The translations under genes were made by a program, and so were the position numbers. Positions 39,848 through 49,290 of a stretch of DNA of 64,000 bases are shown one piece after another (position 1 is the stretch's first letter; each line of letters starts with the position of its first letter). Under the pieces are notes generated by a model that saw only the letters and a list, made by a program, of their open reading frames with translations, had not been told where the DNA came from and did not search any database. Source of the DNA: Pseudomonas fulva. Its GTDB lineage: Bacteria; Pseudomonadota; Gammaproteobacteria; Pseudomonadales; Pseudomonadaceae. Where the stretch lies: assembly GCF_015680705.1 (NCBI RefSeq), contig NZ_JADNYP010000011.1, positions 106,826 through 170,825 of the forward strand. The letters are read 5' to 3'.

Positions 39848-40735
39848 TCAAGCCATCTGGCTTGCTGCACTAAGATTCTGCTTAAAGGCAGAGTTTTCCC
39901 ACGGAGACTTAGAGCGGGCAGCGTTCATCTTCGTAACGGGAGTGACGGCGATATGCAGCGCCACCAACGGCTCGTTGCCGGTGGGGCCATGCATCATCTG
40001 ATTGGTGATCAGGCGCTGGGGTTCGGCATTGTCGAACACGATATGGCCTGTCAGTTCGTAGTTCTTGCGCTGTGGCCCGACCAGGCTGAAGCCTGCGCAG
40101 ATCAGCGGCAGGCCTTCGCCACGCACGCCGACGAAGGTGCCGGTCGACACATTGCGGGTGGGGCCGGAGCCGGCCACCATGCAGGTATAGAGCAGGTCCA
40201 CGCCGGCTGGCTTGCTGGGCCAGTCGATGGCGAAACCTTCGATGAATTCTTCGCTGTCTGGCGCGCCAACCCAGCCTTCGCCCGACCGGACTTCGCCACT
40301 GTGCTGCAGGTAGGCGGTCAGTTCCAGCGGCATGGGGGCCGCGTCGGCAGTGATGGCGGGAGCTGGCTCGGCAGTGGCCACCACGGCGTAGGTGCGCATG
40401 ATGGCGGGGGAGGTGTCGATGCGGTCGATACGCAGGTCGATCGGGTCGATCACCTCGTCGAACATGTGGTACTCGGTGATCAGTACGGTGGCCACGCCAC
40501 CTTTGACCCGGGCCACGATGGTGTCGCCGAGCTTGTTCAGCATGTTCTTGCTGATCCCCTCGGCGGGGAAGAAGTCTATGGAGCCCTTGCCCAGTGGCGC
40601 TTGCTGCAAGGCGATGCAAACCGGCTTGTTCACAGGTGGCTGCGAGGCGTACCTGAAAATGTACATGCCGGGCTCCAGCAACGTCACCCTCGAGCTGATC
40701 TTCAAGCCGTCAAGCGGTTGTGAAGGCATAGACAT
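39848..40735 (-). CDS. Unknown protein co-transcribed with the RTX protein
   Basis: 295 residues; I do not recognise a family. No signal peptide, transmembrane segment or RTX repeat is visible. It is rich in beta-prone stretches (SSRVTLLEPGMYIFRY, GGVATVLITEYHMFD, LLYTCMVAGSGPTRNVSTGTFVGVRG, ELTGHIVFDN), suggesting a beta-sandwich fold. It is the first gene of the RTX operon, 17 bases before the RTX gene, with AAGGAG about 12 bases before its ATG. Possible roles are a cytoplasmic partner of the RTX protein, a second secreted component or a regulator; the sequence does not decide. Confidence 0.72.
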   Translation of the reverse strand: MSMPSQPLDGLKISSRVTLLEPGMYIFRYASQPPVNKPVCIALQQAPLGKGSIDFFPAEGISKNMLNKLGDTIVARVKGGVATVLITEYHMFDEVIDPIDLRIDRIDTSPAIMRTYAVVATAEPAPAITADAAPMPLELTAYLQHSGEVRSGEGWVGAPDSEEFIEGFAIDWPSKPAGVDLLYTCMVAGSGPTRNVSTGTFVGVRGEGLPLICAGFSLVGPQRKNYELTGHIVFDNAEPQRLITNQMMHGPTGNEPLVALHIAVTPVTKMNAARSKSPWENSAFKQNLSAASQMA

Positions 40736-40834
40736 GGCGTTGTTAAGCTCCTTTTAAACGAAACACTGGTAGCTAACTTGCTCAGACCCGTGCGTACACA
40801 AAAAACGGCCAGTGAAGGCTCCTTGCGAAGTGCG

Positions 40835-40863
40835 AAGATGCAGCCGTGCGGGAAAGTTGTCAA
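40835..40863 (-). promoter_or_regulatory. Candidate sigma-70 promoter of the RTX operon
   Basis: On the minus strand a perfect -35 TTGACA (40858-40863) is followed after 17 bases by CATCTT (40835-40840), a poor -10. The AT-rich patch just upstream supports a real promoter. The leader to the first gene would be about 95 bases. Confidence 0.4.
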
Positions 40864-41249
40864 CTCGCAACGATAAAAAAAATTTCATTTTCTAATTGAA
40901 CTCCGGCCGCTTCGGCAAGGTCGCAAAGCCGATCGCAACGCGCGCCGAGCAATTTGCTCGAAGATTTTCTGGAAGATTTTTCCCTTTCAGATCAGCAGGT
41001 TGCGAATGCCAGATTTGATGATGCCAGCAAACTGACGTTTGCTTAGTTGTCTATAGGCGCTTGCTGGGTATCATTGCCGTCGGTCGCCTCGTCGGCAGCG
41101 GCTGCTGGCCTTCTGCCAGGCAAGTAAGTAACGCCGTATCGTTTATAGCACAGGGTGATCTGTGTCATTGTTCTTTCATGAAACTCACGTTTCGTCGGTT
41201 GTCCGTGCCCTTGTTGCATGAGCGGACACGCTGCGATCCATCTGGCAGG

Positions 41250-41258
41250 TGTTACACT
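41250..41258 (+). promoter_or_regulatory. Candidate extended -10 promoter of the type I secretion operon
   Basis: TGTTACACT is an extended -10 (TGn plus TACACT) about 36 bases before the ABC gene's ATG. No good -35 is present, as is common with extended -10 promoters. A small hairpin overlaps it and is treated as coincidental. Confidence 0.4.
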
Positions 41259-41293
41259 GCCGGCCGTTTTTGCCCTTTCTCAGTACGGACGCC

Positions 41294-43117
41294 ATGAGTT
41301 CTCTATCTGAAAACAACCTGCAAGCCGCCCTCAAAGCCTGCAAGCACAGCTTCCTGTCGGTCGGTTTCTTCAGTTTCTTCGTCAACGCCCTGATGCTGGT
41401 GCCGACCTTCTACATGATCCAGGTCTCTGGACGCGTGGTTCCCTCCAGCAGCACGTCGACCTTGTTGATGCTGACGCTGATCATGACCGTGCTGATCGCG
41501 ACGATGGGCTCGCTCGAGTGGGTTCGTTCCCGAATCATGGTGCGTATCAGCAACCGGCTGGACGTGATGCTCAGTCGCGACGTGTACCGGGCCAGCTTCA
41601 AGCGGGCCTTGAACAGCGGCGGGGCCGACGCCACCGCGCAGTCGCTCAACGACCTCACCGCGCTGCGCCAGTTCTCCACCGGCAATGGCCTGTTCGCCTT
41701 CTTCGATGCCCCGTGGTTCCCTATCTATACGGTGGTCATGTTCCTGTTCCATCCCTGGTTCGGCTTCATGACCCTGGCGTGCGGGTTGATTCTGACCTTC
41801 CTGGCGTTCGTCAACCACCGGCTGACGGCCAATGCGCTGGCCAATGCCAACAAGGAAAACGTCGCCTCCAACGTGGTGACCACCAAGACCTTGCGCAACG
41901 CCGAAGTGATCGAGTCGATGGGCATGCTCGAAACGCTCATGAGCCGATGGGCCAAGCGCCAGCGTCGCATCCTGATGTTGCAGTCAGAGGCCAGTGACAA
42001 GGGCGGCATCGTCACTACCCTCTCGAAGACCTTCCGCACCTGGTCGCAGTCGATCATGCTGGCCATCGGTGCCTATCTGGTGGTAACCCATGAGATCAAT
42101 CCGGGCCTGCTGATGGCCGGCTCGCTGCTGCTGGGCCGAGCTCTGGCGCCTATCGACCAGATGATCAGCAGCTGGAAGGGCTTCGTCGCCGCCAAGGTGC
42201 AGTACGATCGCCTGAGCAAGGTGCTCGACGATCTGAACAAGGAGCCCGAGCGCATGCCGCTGCCGGCACCGGAAGGCCATGTCCAGGTGGAAAACCTGGT
42301 GGTCGCGCCGCCAGGTGCCAAGGCCCCCGTCATCCGCAACATCAGCTTCGTGGTGCCGACCGGTTCGATCGTCGGCATCGTCGGCCCCAGTGCCGCTGGC
42401 AAGTCCACCCTGGTGCGAGCGTTGATGGGCATCTGGCCGCCCCAGCATGGCGTGGTGCGCCTCGACGGCGCCGACATCGCCAGTTGGGACAAGCAGGCCC
42501 TGGGCCAGTACGTTGGCTACTTGCCGCAGGACATCGAGCTCTTCGAAGGCACCGTCAGCGAGAACATCGCCCGCTTCGAGCAGGTCGACCCGGAGAAGGT
42601 CGTGCAGGCCGCGCAGATTGCTGGTGTACACGAAATGATCCTCATGCTGCCCGATGGCTATGACACGGTCATTGGCAGCGAGGGCGTCAACCTGTCCGGA
42701 GGCCAGCGTCAGCGTGTCGGCCTGGCCCGCGCCATCTACGGCAACCCGCGGCTGATCGTGCTCGACGAGCCCAACTCCAACCTGGACGATGTGGGCGAGA
42801 AGGCGCTGGGCATCGCACTGATGAAGCTCAAGGAAAGCGGCGCGACGGTGTTCATCGTTTCGCACCGTCCGAACATTCTCTCGCGTCTCGATCGAGTGCT
42901 GGTGATGTCGGCTGGCACCATTTCCTTGTACGGCGAGCGTGACAAGGTCATCGCCCAGCTGGCGCAGCAACAGGCCAGCGCCCAGCAGCGCGTCGCCCAG
43001 GCGGCCGCCGCGGCCGGCCCGGGCACCCCGGCCACACCCGCTTCGCCGACACCACCCGCCGCGCCAGCCGGGGCCAACCCCGCCGCGCCGTCCAACGTAA
43101 CCTCGACCGGCGCGTGA
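41294..43117 (+). CDS. Type I secretion ABC transporter (PrtD/AprD-like)
   Basis: Inner-membrane ATPase that recognises and drives export of the RTX protein. 607 residues: transmembrane domain at about 20-300, ATPase at about 330-560. Walker A GPSAAGKST, PQDIELFEGTVSENIARF, signature LSGGQRQRV and Walker B LIVLDEPNSNLD are present. Residues about 570-607 are an Ala/Pro-rich tail. No N-terminal peptidase-like domain is seen, which fits the protease/lipase/S-layer exporter class rather than HlyB. ATG 41294 is preceded by a purine-rich CGGACG; a longer frame from 41249 runs into the promoter. First gene of the three-gene operon. Confidence 0.92.
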   Translation: MSSLSENNLQAALKACKHSFLSVGFFSFFVNALMLVPTFYMIQVSGRVVPSSSTSTLLMLTLIMTVLIATMGSLEWVRSRIMVRISNRLDVMLSRDVYRASFKRALNSGGADATAQSLNDLTALRQFSTGNGLFAFFDAPWFPIYTVVMFLFHPWFGFMTLACGLILTFLAFVNHRLTANALANANKENVASNVVTTKTLRNAEVIESMGMLETLMSRWAKRQRRILMLQSEASDKGGIVTTLSKTFRTWSQSIMLAIGAYLVVTHEINPGLLMAGSLLLGRALAPIDQMISSWKGFVAAKVQYDRLSKVLDDLNKEPERMPLPAPEGHVQVENLVVAPPGAKAPVIRNISFVVPTGSIVGIVGPSAAGKSTLVRALMGIWPPQHGVVRLDGADIASWDKQALGQYVGYLPQDIELFEGTVSENIARFEQVDPEKVVQAAQIAGVHEMILMLPDGYDTVIGSEGVNLSGGQRQRVGLARAIYGNPRLIVLDEPNSNLDDVGEKALGIALMKLKESGATVFIVSHRPNILSRLDRVLVMSAGTISLYGERDKVIAQLAQQQASAQQRVAQAAAAAGPGTPATPASPTPPAAPAGANPAAPSNVTSTGA

Positions 43118-43130
43118 AAGGACCTCATCG

Positions 43131-44456
43131 ATGACCAGCAAAGCCATAGCCCAGTTCGACCACAACTTCGATGACATGCCCACCTCCGATCGCGGCATTC
43201 GCCGCCTTGGCATGACCATCGTCCTGGTGACCTTCGGCATCTTCGGCACCTGGGCGGCCCTCGCGCCGCTGAGCAATGCCGTGCACGGTTCCGGTTTCGT
43301 CACCGTGCAAAGCTACCGCAAGACCGTTCAGCATCTGGAGGGCGGTATCGTCAAGGAGCTGCTCGCGCGTGACGGCGACACGGTGAAGAAGGGCGATCCG
43401 TTGATCGTTCTGGACGAGTCCCAGCTCAGCGCCGAATACGAGTCCACGCGCAACCAGCTGATCGTGGCCCGCTACAAGGAGGCGCGCCTGCGCGCCGAAC
43501 GCGACCAGCTCGATGCCATCCCGCCGGTGCAGCTCAAGGGCACCGATTCCGAGCGAGCCCAGGAGGCGCTGGCCGGCGAGCAACAGGTGTTCATGTCACG
43601 CAAAGCTTCGCGCCTGGGCGAAATCTCCGTGCAGCGCGAACGCATCAGCCAGCTCAAGGCGCAGATCAGCGGCCTTCAGGAAATGATCCGTACCAAGCAA
43701 GGGCTCGAGAAGTCCTACAGCGGGGAAATCGTCCAGCTCAAGGACTTGCTGTCGCAAGGCTTCGTCGACAACCAGCGCCTGCTGGAGTCCGAGCGCAAGT
43801 TCGATATGCTGCGCACCGAAGTGGCCGACCACAAGTCGACCATTGCCAAGACCAAGCTGCAGATCAGCGAAACCGAGTTGCAGATCGTTCAGCTGGACAA
43901 GAAGTTCAGCGCCGAGGTGGCCGATGAGCTCGCCCAGGTGCAGGCGCAGGTGTTCGACCTGCAAGAGAAGGAGGCCGCGCTGCGGGACCGGCTGTCACGC
44001 ATCGTGATCCGCGCGCCCGAAAGCGGCATGGTGCTGGACATGAAGGTGCACACCGTCGGTGGTGTGGTCCAGGCGGCCACCCCGCTGATGGATATCGTCC
44101 CCGTCGCCTCCGACCTGGTCGTCGAAGCCAAGGTCGCGCCTAACGATATCGATCGCCTGGAGCTGGGCAAGACCGCCGACATTCGCTTCAGTGCCTTCAA
44201 CAATGCCACCACGCCGGTCATCGAGGGCAAGCTCACCCGCATCTCCGCCGACCGCCTGACCGACGAGCGCTCGGGTGATCCGTACTACCTGGTGCGCGTC
44301 AGTGTCACCGAAGACGGCATGAAGAAGCTCGCCAACCGCAAGCTGCAACCCGGCATGCCAGCCGAAGTGCTCATCAATGCTGGCGACCGTACCATGCTCG
44401 AGTACCTCCTCAAGCCGGCGCGCAACATGTTCGCCCAATCGATGATCGAGGAATGA
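43131..44456 (+). CDS. Type I secretion membrane fusion protein (HlyD family)
   Basis: Periplasmic adaptor linking the ABC protein to the outer-membrane channel. 441 residues: a single transmembrane helix at about 27-45 (MTIVLVTFGIFGTWAALAPL), a lipoyl half (GSGFVTVQSYRKTVQHLEGG), a long alpha-helical hairpin at about 105-285 and the second lipoyl/beta-barrel part (VIRAPESGMVLDMKVHTVGG, LQPGMPAEVLI). AAAGGA precedes the ATG. Its stop overlaps the next gene by four bases (ATGA). Confidence 0.93.
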   Translation: MTSKAIAQFDHNFDDMPTSDRGIRRLGMTIVLVTFGIFGTWAALAPLSNAVHGSGFVTVQSYRKTVQHLEGGIVKELLARDGDTVKKGDPLIVLDESQLSAEYESTRNQLIVARYKEARLRAERDQLDAIPPVQLKGTDSERAQEALAGEQQVFMSRKASRLGEISVQRERISQLKAQISGLQEMIRTKQGLEKSYSGEIVQLKDLLSQGFVDNQRLLESERKFDMLRTEVADHKSTIAKTKLQISETELQIVQLDKKFSAEVADELAQVQAQVFDLQEKEAALRDRLSRIVIRAPESGMVLDMKVHTVGGVVQAATPLMDIVPVASDLVVEAKVAPNDIDRLELGKTADIRFSAFNNATTPVIEGKLTRISADRLTDERSGDPYYLVRVSVTEDGMKKLANRKLQPGMPAEVLINAGDRTMLEYLLKPARNMFAQSMIEE

Positions 44457-45868
44457 TTGTGCTGCGTTCGTTATCCGCTGTCGTTTTGAGCCTGGCCATT
44501 TCCCAAGCCTTGGCGGCCGAGCCCGTGGTACCCAAGGATGTGCCACCCAAGCCGGTCTCGGCCTCGACCTATGCACTCGACCTGGCCGCGCTGTACCGCG
44601 AAGCGCGCCTGGAAGACCCGCGTGTGCTGTCGGCCTACCTGCGTGCTCGCTCGGCCTCGGAGCAGCAGCGCGAGTCCCTCGGTGGGCTGTTGCCGCAAGT
44701 GTCGATCAACAGCAGTGTCAACCGGATCCTGCGCAAGGACGAAACCTCGCGCGAGGTCTATGACAACAAGAGCAATTCGTTGACCCTCACCCAGTACCTG
44801 TACAACAAGACAGCCTGGGAAAACTACCAGAAGACCAAGAGTGTCACCCGCCAGCGCGGCGAGCAGGCCGAGGACGCCCATGCCGAAGCGACTGTCGACC
44901 TGGCCAAGCGCTACTTCGTGGCGCTGGCGGCGGACGATGAGCTGGAGCTGGTACAGGCCGAACGCCGGGCGACCCAGAAGAACCTCGACGGCGTCAAGAT
45001 GATGTACGAGCGGCAGATGGCCAAGATCACCGACATGCTTGACCTGCAGGCGCGGGTGGACTTCCTGGCGGCCCAGGAGGTCGAAGCGCGCAATCAGGTG
45101 CGGGTAAGCCGCGAGGCACTGTCGGAAGTGGTCGGACGACCGATCAAGGAGCGTCTCAGCCGGATACGCAACGATGTCGCCCTGGAGGCGCCCCCGCGTC
45201 CGCTGGACAACTACATCACCCAGGCGATCGAAAGCAACCCGCTGCTCAAAGCCTATGAGCATGGGGCCGAAGCGGCCAATGCCGCGGTGCGCGAGGGCAA
45301 GGGCGGGCACTACCCGCAAGTCTCGCTGAACCTGAGCGCCCAGCGTAGCGACGTCGGCTACGACAATACCCAGGCACCTCGTAGCGACAGCTATGTGGCC
45401 AGCATCGGCGTGACCCTGCCGCTCTACAGCGGGGGCGCCACCTCGGCCCGTGTCCGGGGCTTGTATGACGAGCAGCTCGCTGCCGAAGAGGATCTGGAAG
45501 GCATTCGTCGCCAGGTGGTCAAGGAAACCACCACCTCCTACCTGACGGCGCAGGCCGCGGTGGAGAAGATCCGCGCCAACCGCAATGCCCTGTCGTCGGC
45601 GCAACAGTCGAGCATCGCAGCGCAGAAAGCCTTTACCTATGGCGTGGTCAACGCGGTGGACGTGCTGACCAGCGTCCAGAACGAGTTCAAGGCGCGGCGC
45701 GACCTGCTCAAGTCGCAGTACGATTTCATCACCAACCTGTTCATGCTCAACCGCTGGAGTGGGCAGTTGAACCAGGACAGCGTGGACAGCGTGAATGTCT
45801 GGCTGAGCCCCGAGCCGGACAAGGGCCTGCCAGGCGGTGAGGTCGCCAAGGTCGATCGCAAGGGGTAA
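44453..45868 (+). CDS. TolC-family outer-membrane channel of the type I system
   Basis: 471 residues with a signal peptide at about 1-22 (VLSLAISQALAAE). The repeated helical TolC architecture follows (ALYREARLEDPRVLSAYLRARSASEQQRES, then LLKAYEHGAEAANAAVREGKGGHYPQVSLNL, and VNAVDVLTSVQNEFKARRDLLKSQYDF). It completes the export channel. Start ATG 44453 overlaps the HlyD-family stop (ATGA). A dedicated TolC beside the ABC and adaptor genes is typical of protease, lipase or S-layer exporters. Confidence 0.93.
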   Translation: MIVLRSLSAVVLSLAISQALAAEPVVPKDVPPKPVSASTYALDLAALYREARLEDPRVLSAYLRARSASEQQRESLGGLLPQVSINSSVNRILRKDETSREVYDNKSNSLTLTQYLYNKTAWENYQKTKSVTRQRGEQAEDAHAEATVDLAKRYFVALAADDELELVQAERRATQKNLDGVKMMYERQMAKITDMLDLQARVDFLAAQEVEARNQVRVSREALSEVVGRPIKERLSRIRNDVALEAPPRPLDNYITQAIESNPLLKAYEHGAEAANAAVREGKGGHYPQVSLNLSAQRSDVGYDNTQAPRSDSYVASIGVTLPLYSGGATSARVRGLYDEQLAAEEDLEGIRRQVVKETTTSYLTAQAAVEKIRANRNALSSAQQSSIAAQKAFTYGVVNAVDVLTSVQNEFKARRDLLKSQYDFITNLFMLNRWSGQLNQDSVDSVNVWLSPEPDKGLPGGEVAKVDRKG

Positions 45869-45924
45869 GCGCGAAGTACTCTTTGCACCGGCAGGGTATG
45901 CGTGGGGCAGTGGCCGCCGCCGGG

Positions 45925-45961
45925 GCATCGGACCGGTCGCGAGGGACCGCAATGCGGTCCC
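45925..45961. repeat. REP-like hairpin, copy 1
   Basis: GGGACCGC, AAT, GCGGTCCC at 45943-45961 is a perfect 8-bp stem with a 3-base loop, preceded by GGTCGCGA. The same layout (GCGA, short stem around CCGCAA, CGGGCCC) occurs after wbpL at 51316-51357, indicating a small dispersed intergenic repeat. Confidence 0.55.
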
Positions 45962-46048
45962 AACCACACCACGCCCAGCCCCACCCTCGAAGACCATCCG
46001 CCTTTCCTTGCAGACCCCGAACGGAATGCCTGCTTCAATGTCGGTAGC

Positions 46049-46066
46049 ACCTGCATCAGGTTTTTT
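46049..46066 (+). terminator. Short hairpin with T-run after the secretion operon
   Basis: ACCTG, CAT, CAGGT followed by TTTTT. The stem is only 5 bp, so strength is doubtful, but position and T-run fit the end of the type I secretion operon about 180 bases past its last stop. Confidence 0.35.
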
Positions 46067-46126
46067 CGACCCGCGTGTGTGTCATCCTGTTACGTTACGT
46101 CGTCGAGCGGCTTGCGGCAGTCGATA

Positions 46127-46132
46127 TATACT
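46127..46132 (+). promoter_or_regulatory. Candidate -10 box for the gmd operon
   Basis: TATACT within an AT-rich GATATATACT stretch, about 100 bases before gmd. No matching -35 is visible at 16-18 bases. Confidence 0.35.
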
Positions 46133-46213
46133 CGCTCACGCACGTTCACGTCCGTGTCTCTGCCCCTGTCGGCGAGCCTGCTGTCGACACTTGAATGCCT
46201 CACATCGCACTAA

Positions 46214-47262
<1,049 letters not shown>

Positions 47263-47263
<1 letters not shown>

Positions 47264-48156
47264 TGGTCCTGACCGGCAAACGCGCCCTGGTTACCGGCAT
47301 CCACGGTTTCACCGGCCGCTACATGGCCGCCGAACTGCGCAGCCGCGGCTATGAAGTGTTCGGTTTCGGCAACCAGGCGTGCGCCGAACCGGGGTATTTC
47401 CAGGCCGACCTGACCGATGCGGCGGCACTGCGAGCACTGCTGGCCGACCTGCAGCCGGATGTGGTCGTGCATCTGGCGGCGCTCGCCTTCGTCGGCCACG
47501 GGGTGGCCGATGCGTTCTATCAGGTCAACCTGATCGGCACGCGCAACCTGCTCGAAGCCATCGCCGCCTGCGGCAAGGTGCCGGGCTGCGTGCTGCTGGC
47601 CAGCAGCGCCAACGTCTATGGCAATGCCTCCGAAGGCCTGCTCAGCGAAGCCACCGCGCCGGCCCCGGCGAACGACTACGCTGTCAGCAAGCTGGCCATG
47701 GAATACATGGCACGCCTGTGGCAAGACCGCCTGCCCATCGTCATCACGCGCCCCTTCAATTATTCGGGGGTGGGGCAGGACGAGAATTTCCTGTTGTCCA
47801 AGATCGTCGCGCATTTCCGCCGGCGCGCGCCAGTGATCGAATTGGGCAACCTCGATGTATGGCGCGATTTCAGCGATGTTCGCGCGGTAGTCGCCGCCTA
47901 CGGCGGGCTGCTGGATGTCGCGCCGATCGGGCAGACGCTCAACGTCAGTTCGGGGGTTGCGCATTCGCTGCGCGAGGTCATCGGGATGTGCGAGGCCATC
48001 ACGGGCCATTCGATGCAAGTGAAGGTCAACCCGGCTTTCGTTCGGGCCAATGAAGTCAAAGTTCTGCTTGGCGACAATAGCCGCCTGCGTGCGCTGGTGC
48101 CTGGCTGGGGCACGCCAGCGCTGCACGACACGCTGGTGTGGATGCTGGACAGCTGA
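47263..48156 (+). CDS. rmd: Rmd, GDP-6-deoxy-D-lyxo-4-hexulose reductase
   Basis: Reduces the Gmd product to GDP-D-rhamnose. 297-residue SDR: ALVTGIHGFTGRYMA at the N-terminus, VVHLAALAFVGH, LASSANVYGN and catalytic YAVSKLAMEYMA. Similar reductases make other 6-deoxyhexoses, but adjacency to gmd and overall resemblance to P. aeruginosa Rmd favour D-rhamnose. Start ATG 47263 shares a base with the gmd stop. Confidence 0.9.
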
Positions 48157-48170
48157 CAGGGGACCGCGCG

Positions 48171-49289
48171 ATGAAGGTACTGCACTTTTTCAAGACCTAT
48201 TGCCCCGAAAGCAAGGGTAGTGTCGAGCAGTTCATCTACCAGCTGGCCGAAGGCGGCAGGGAGCATGGGATCCTCGCCGACGTGCTGTACCTGAGCGAGC
48301 GCGGGGCGGCACGCAACGAGCCGGTTGGCCAGCACCTGGCGCATCGCTCGCGGCTCGACCTGCATGCAGGCGCGTCTGGCTTTTCGTTCTCGGCGTTCAA
48401 GGACTTCACCGACCTGGCCAGCCAGGCCGACCTGGTCCACTATCACTTCCCCTGGCCCTACATGGAACTGGTGCATTTCGCCAGTCGCCTGAACAAGCCG
48501 GCGGTGGTGACTTATCACGCCGATATCATCGAGCGGGATACCTTGCTCAAGCTGTACCAGCCGCTGATGAACCGCTTTCTCGGCAGTGTCGACCGCATCG
48601 TCGCCTCGTCGCCCGACTACGTGGCCAGCAGCGAGGTGCTGCAGCGCTTTGCCGACAAGGTCTCGGTCATCCCGTTCGGGCTCGACGAAGCGACCTATCC
48701 GACACCGGATGCCAGCAGGCTGGAGCATTGGCGCCAGCAGGTCGGGCCACGGTTCTTCCTGTTCGTCGGCGCGCTGCGCGACTACAAGGGCCTGGACTAC
48801 CTGATCGAGGCGGCCAGGCAGGCCGACCTGCCGGTGGTCATCGTTGGCCAGGGGCCTCTGGAGCAGGAGCTGCGCGCCAAGGCCCAGGCCATCGGCGCCC
48901 ATACGGTACGTTTCGTCGGCGGGCTCGACGACCAGGACAAGGTCGCGCTGCTGCAGCTTTGCGAGGGCTTCGTGTTCCCTTCGCACTTGCGCTCGGAAGC
49001 CTTTGGCATCGCGCTGCTCGAGGCGGCGATGTATGGCAAGCCGATGATTTCCTGCGACATTGGCAGCGGCATGAGCTACATCAACGAGCATGGCAAAACG
49101 GGTTTGGTGATCCCGCCGCGCAACGTGCAGCAACTGGCCGAGGCCATGCAGAAGATCTGGAACGACCCGGCCTGGGCCGGCGAGCTTGGCCGTGGCGCCC
49201 GTGAGCGCTTCGAGTGGTTGTTCGGTGCCGAGCGGATGATCGGCCAGTACGCCGAACTGTACCTCGATCTCGTCGCTGTAAGGCTCTGA
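48171..49289 (+). CDS. GT4 glycosyltransferase, WbpZ-like
   Basis: 372-residue GT-B transferase. Features: MKVLHFFKTYCPESKGSVEQ at the N-terminus, HYHFPWPYMELVHFA, VVTYHADIIERDTLLKLYQP and the donor-site signature SEAFGIALLEAAMYGKPMISCDIGSG. Start ATG 48171 has AGGGGA seven bases upstream; the frame also opens at 48138 inside rmd. With gmd-rmd upstream and wbpL downstream, D-rhamnose (or mannose) transfer to the lipid-linked first sugar is likely. The specific WbpZ relationship is a judgement by eye. Confidence 0.86.
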   Translation: MKVLHFFKTYCPESKGSVEQFIYQLAEGGREHGILADVLYLSERGAARNEPVGQHLAHRSRLDLHAGASGFSFSAFKDFTDLASQADLVHYHFPWPYMELVHFASRLNKPAVVTYHADIIERDTLLKLYQPLMNRFLGSVDRIVASSPDYVASSEVLQRFADKVSVIPFGLDEATYPTPDASRLEHWRQQVGPRFFLFVGALRDYKGLDYLIEAARQADLPVVIVGQGPLEQELRAKAQAIGAHTVRFVGGLDDQDKVALLQLCEGFVFPSHLRSEAFGIALLEAAMYGKPMISCDIGSGMSYINEHGKTGLVIPPRNVQQLAEAMQKIWNDPAWAGELGRGARERFEWLFGAERMIGQYAELYLDLVAVRL

Positions 49290-49290
49290 C

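Larger units (their letters stand above)
40736..41293. other. 558-base divergent promoter region
   Basis: No gene is seen. The gap separates the leftward RTX operon from the rightward secretion operon. An AT-rich patch at about 40873-40900 (a run of A then TTTCATTTTC) lies upstream of the leftward promoter, like an UP element or a binding site for H-NS/MvaT-type proteins. Candidate promoters for both directions are listed separately. Confidence 0.55.

Noticed and set aside
38373..40001. 542-codon frame antisense to the RTX gene
   Set aside because: It mirrors the RTX repeats. The minus-strand product has RTX and DUF4214 motifs, a ribosome site and a terminator.
41244..41271. Hairpin with T-run just before the type I ABC gene, as an attenuator
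   Set aside because: The stem is short and bulged, and it coincides with an extended -10 box; the promoter reading is simpler.
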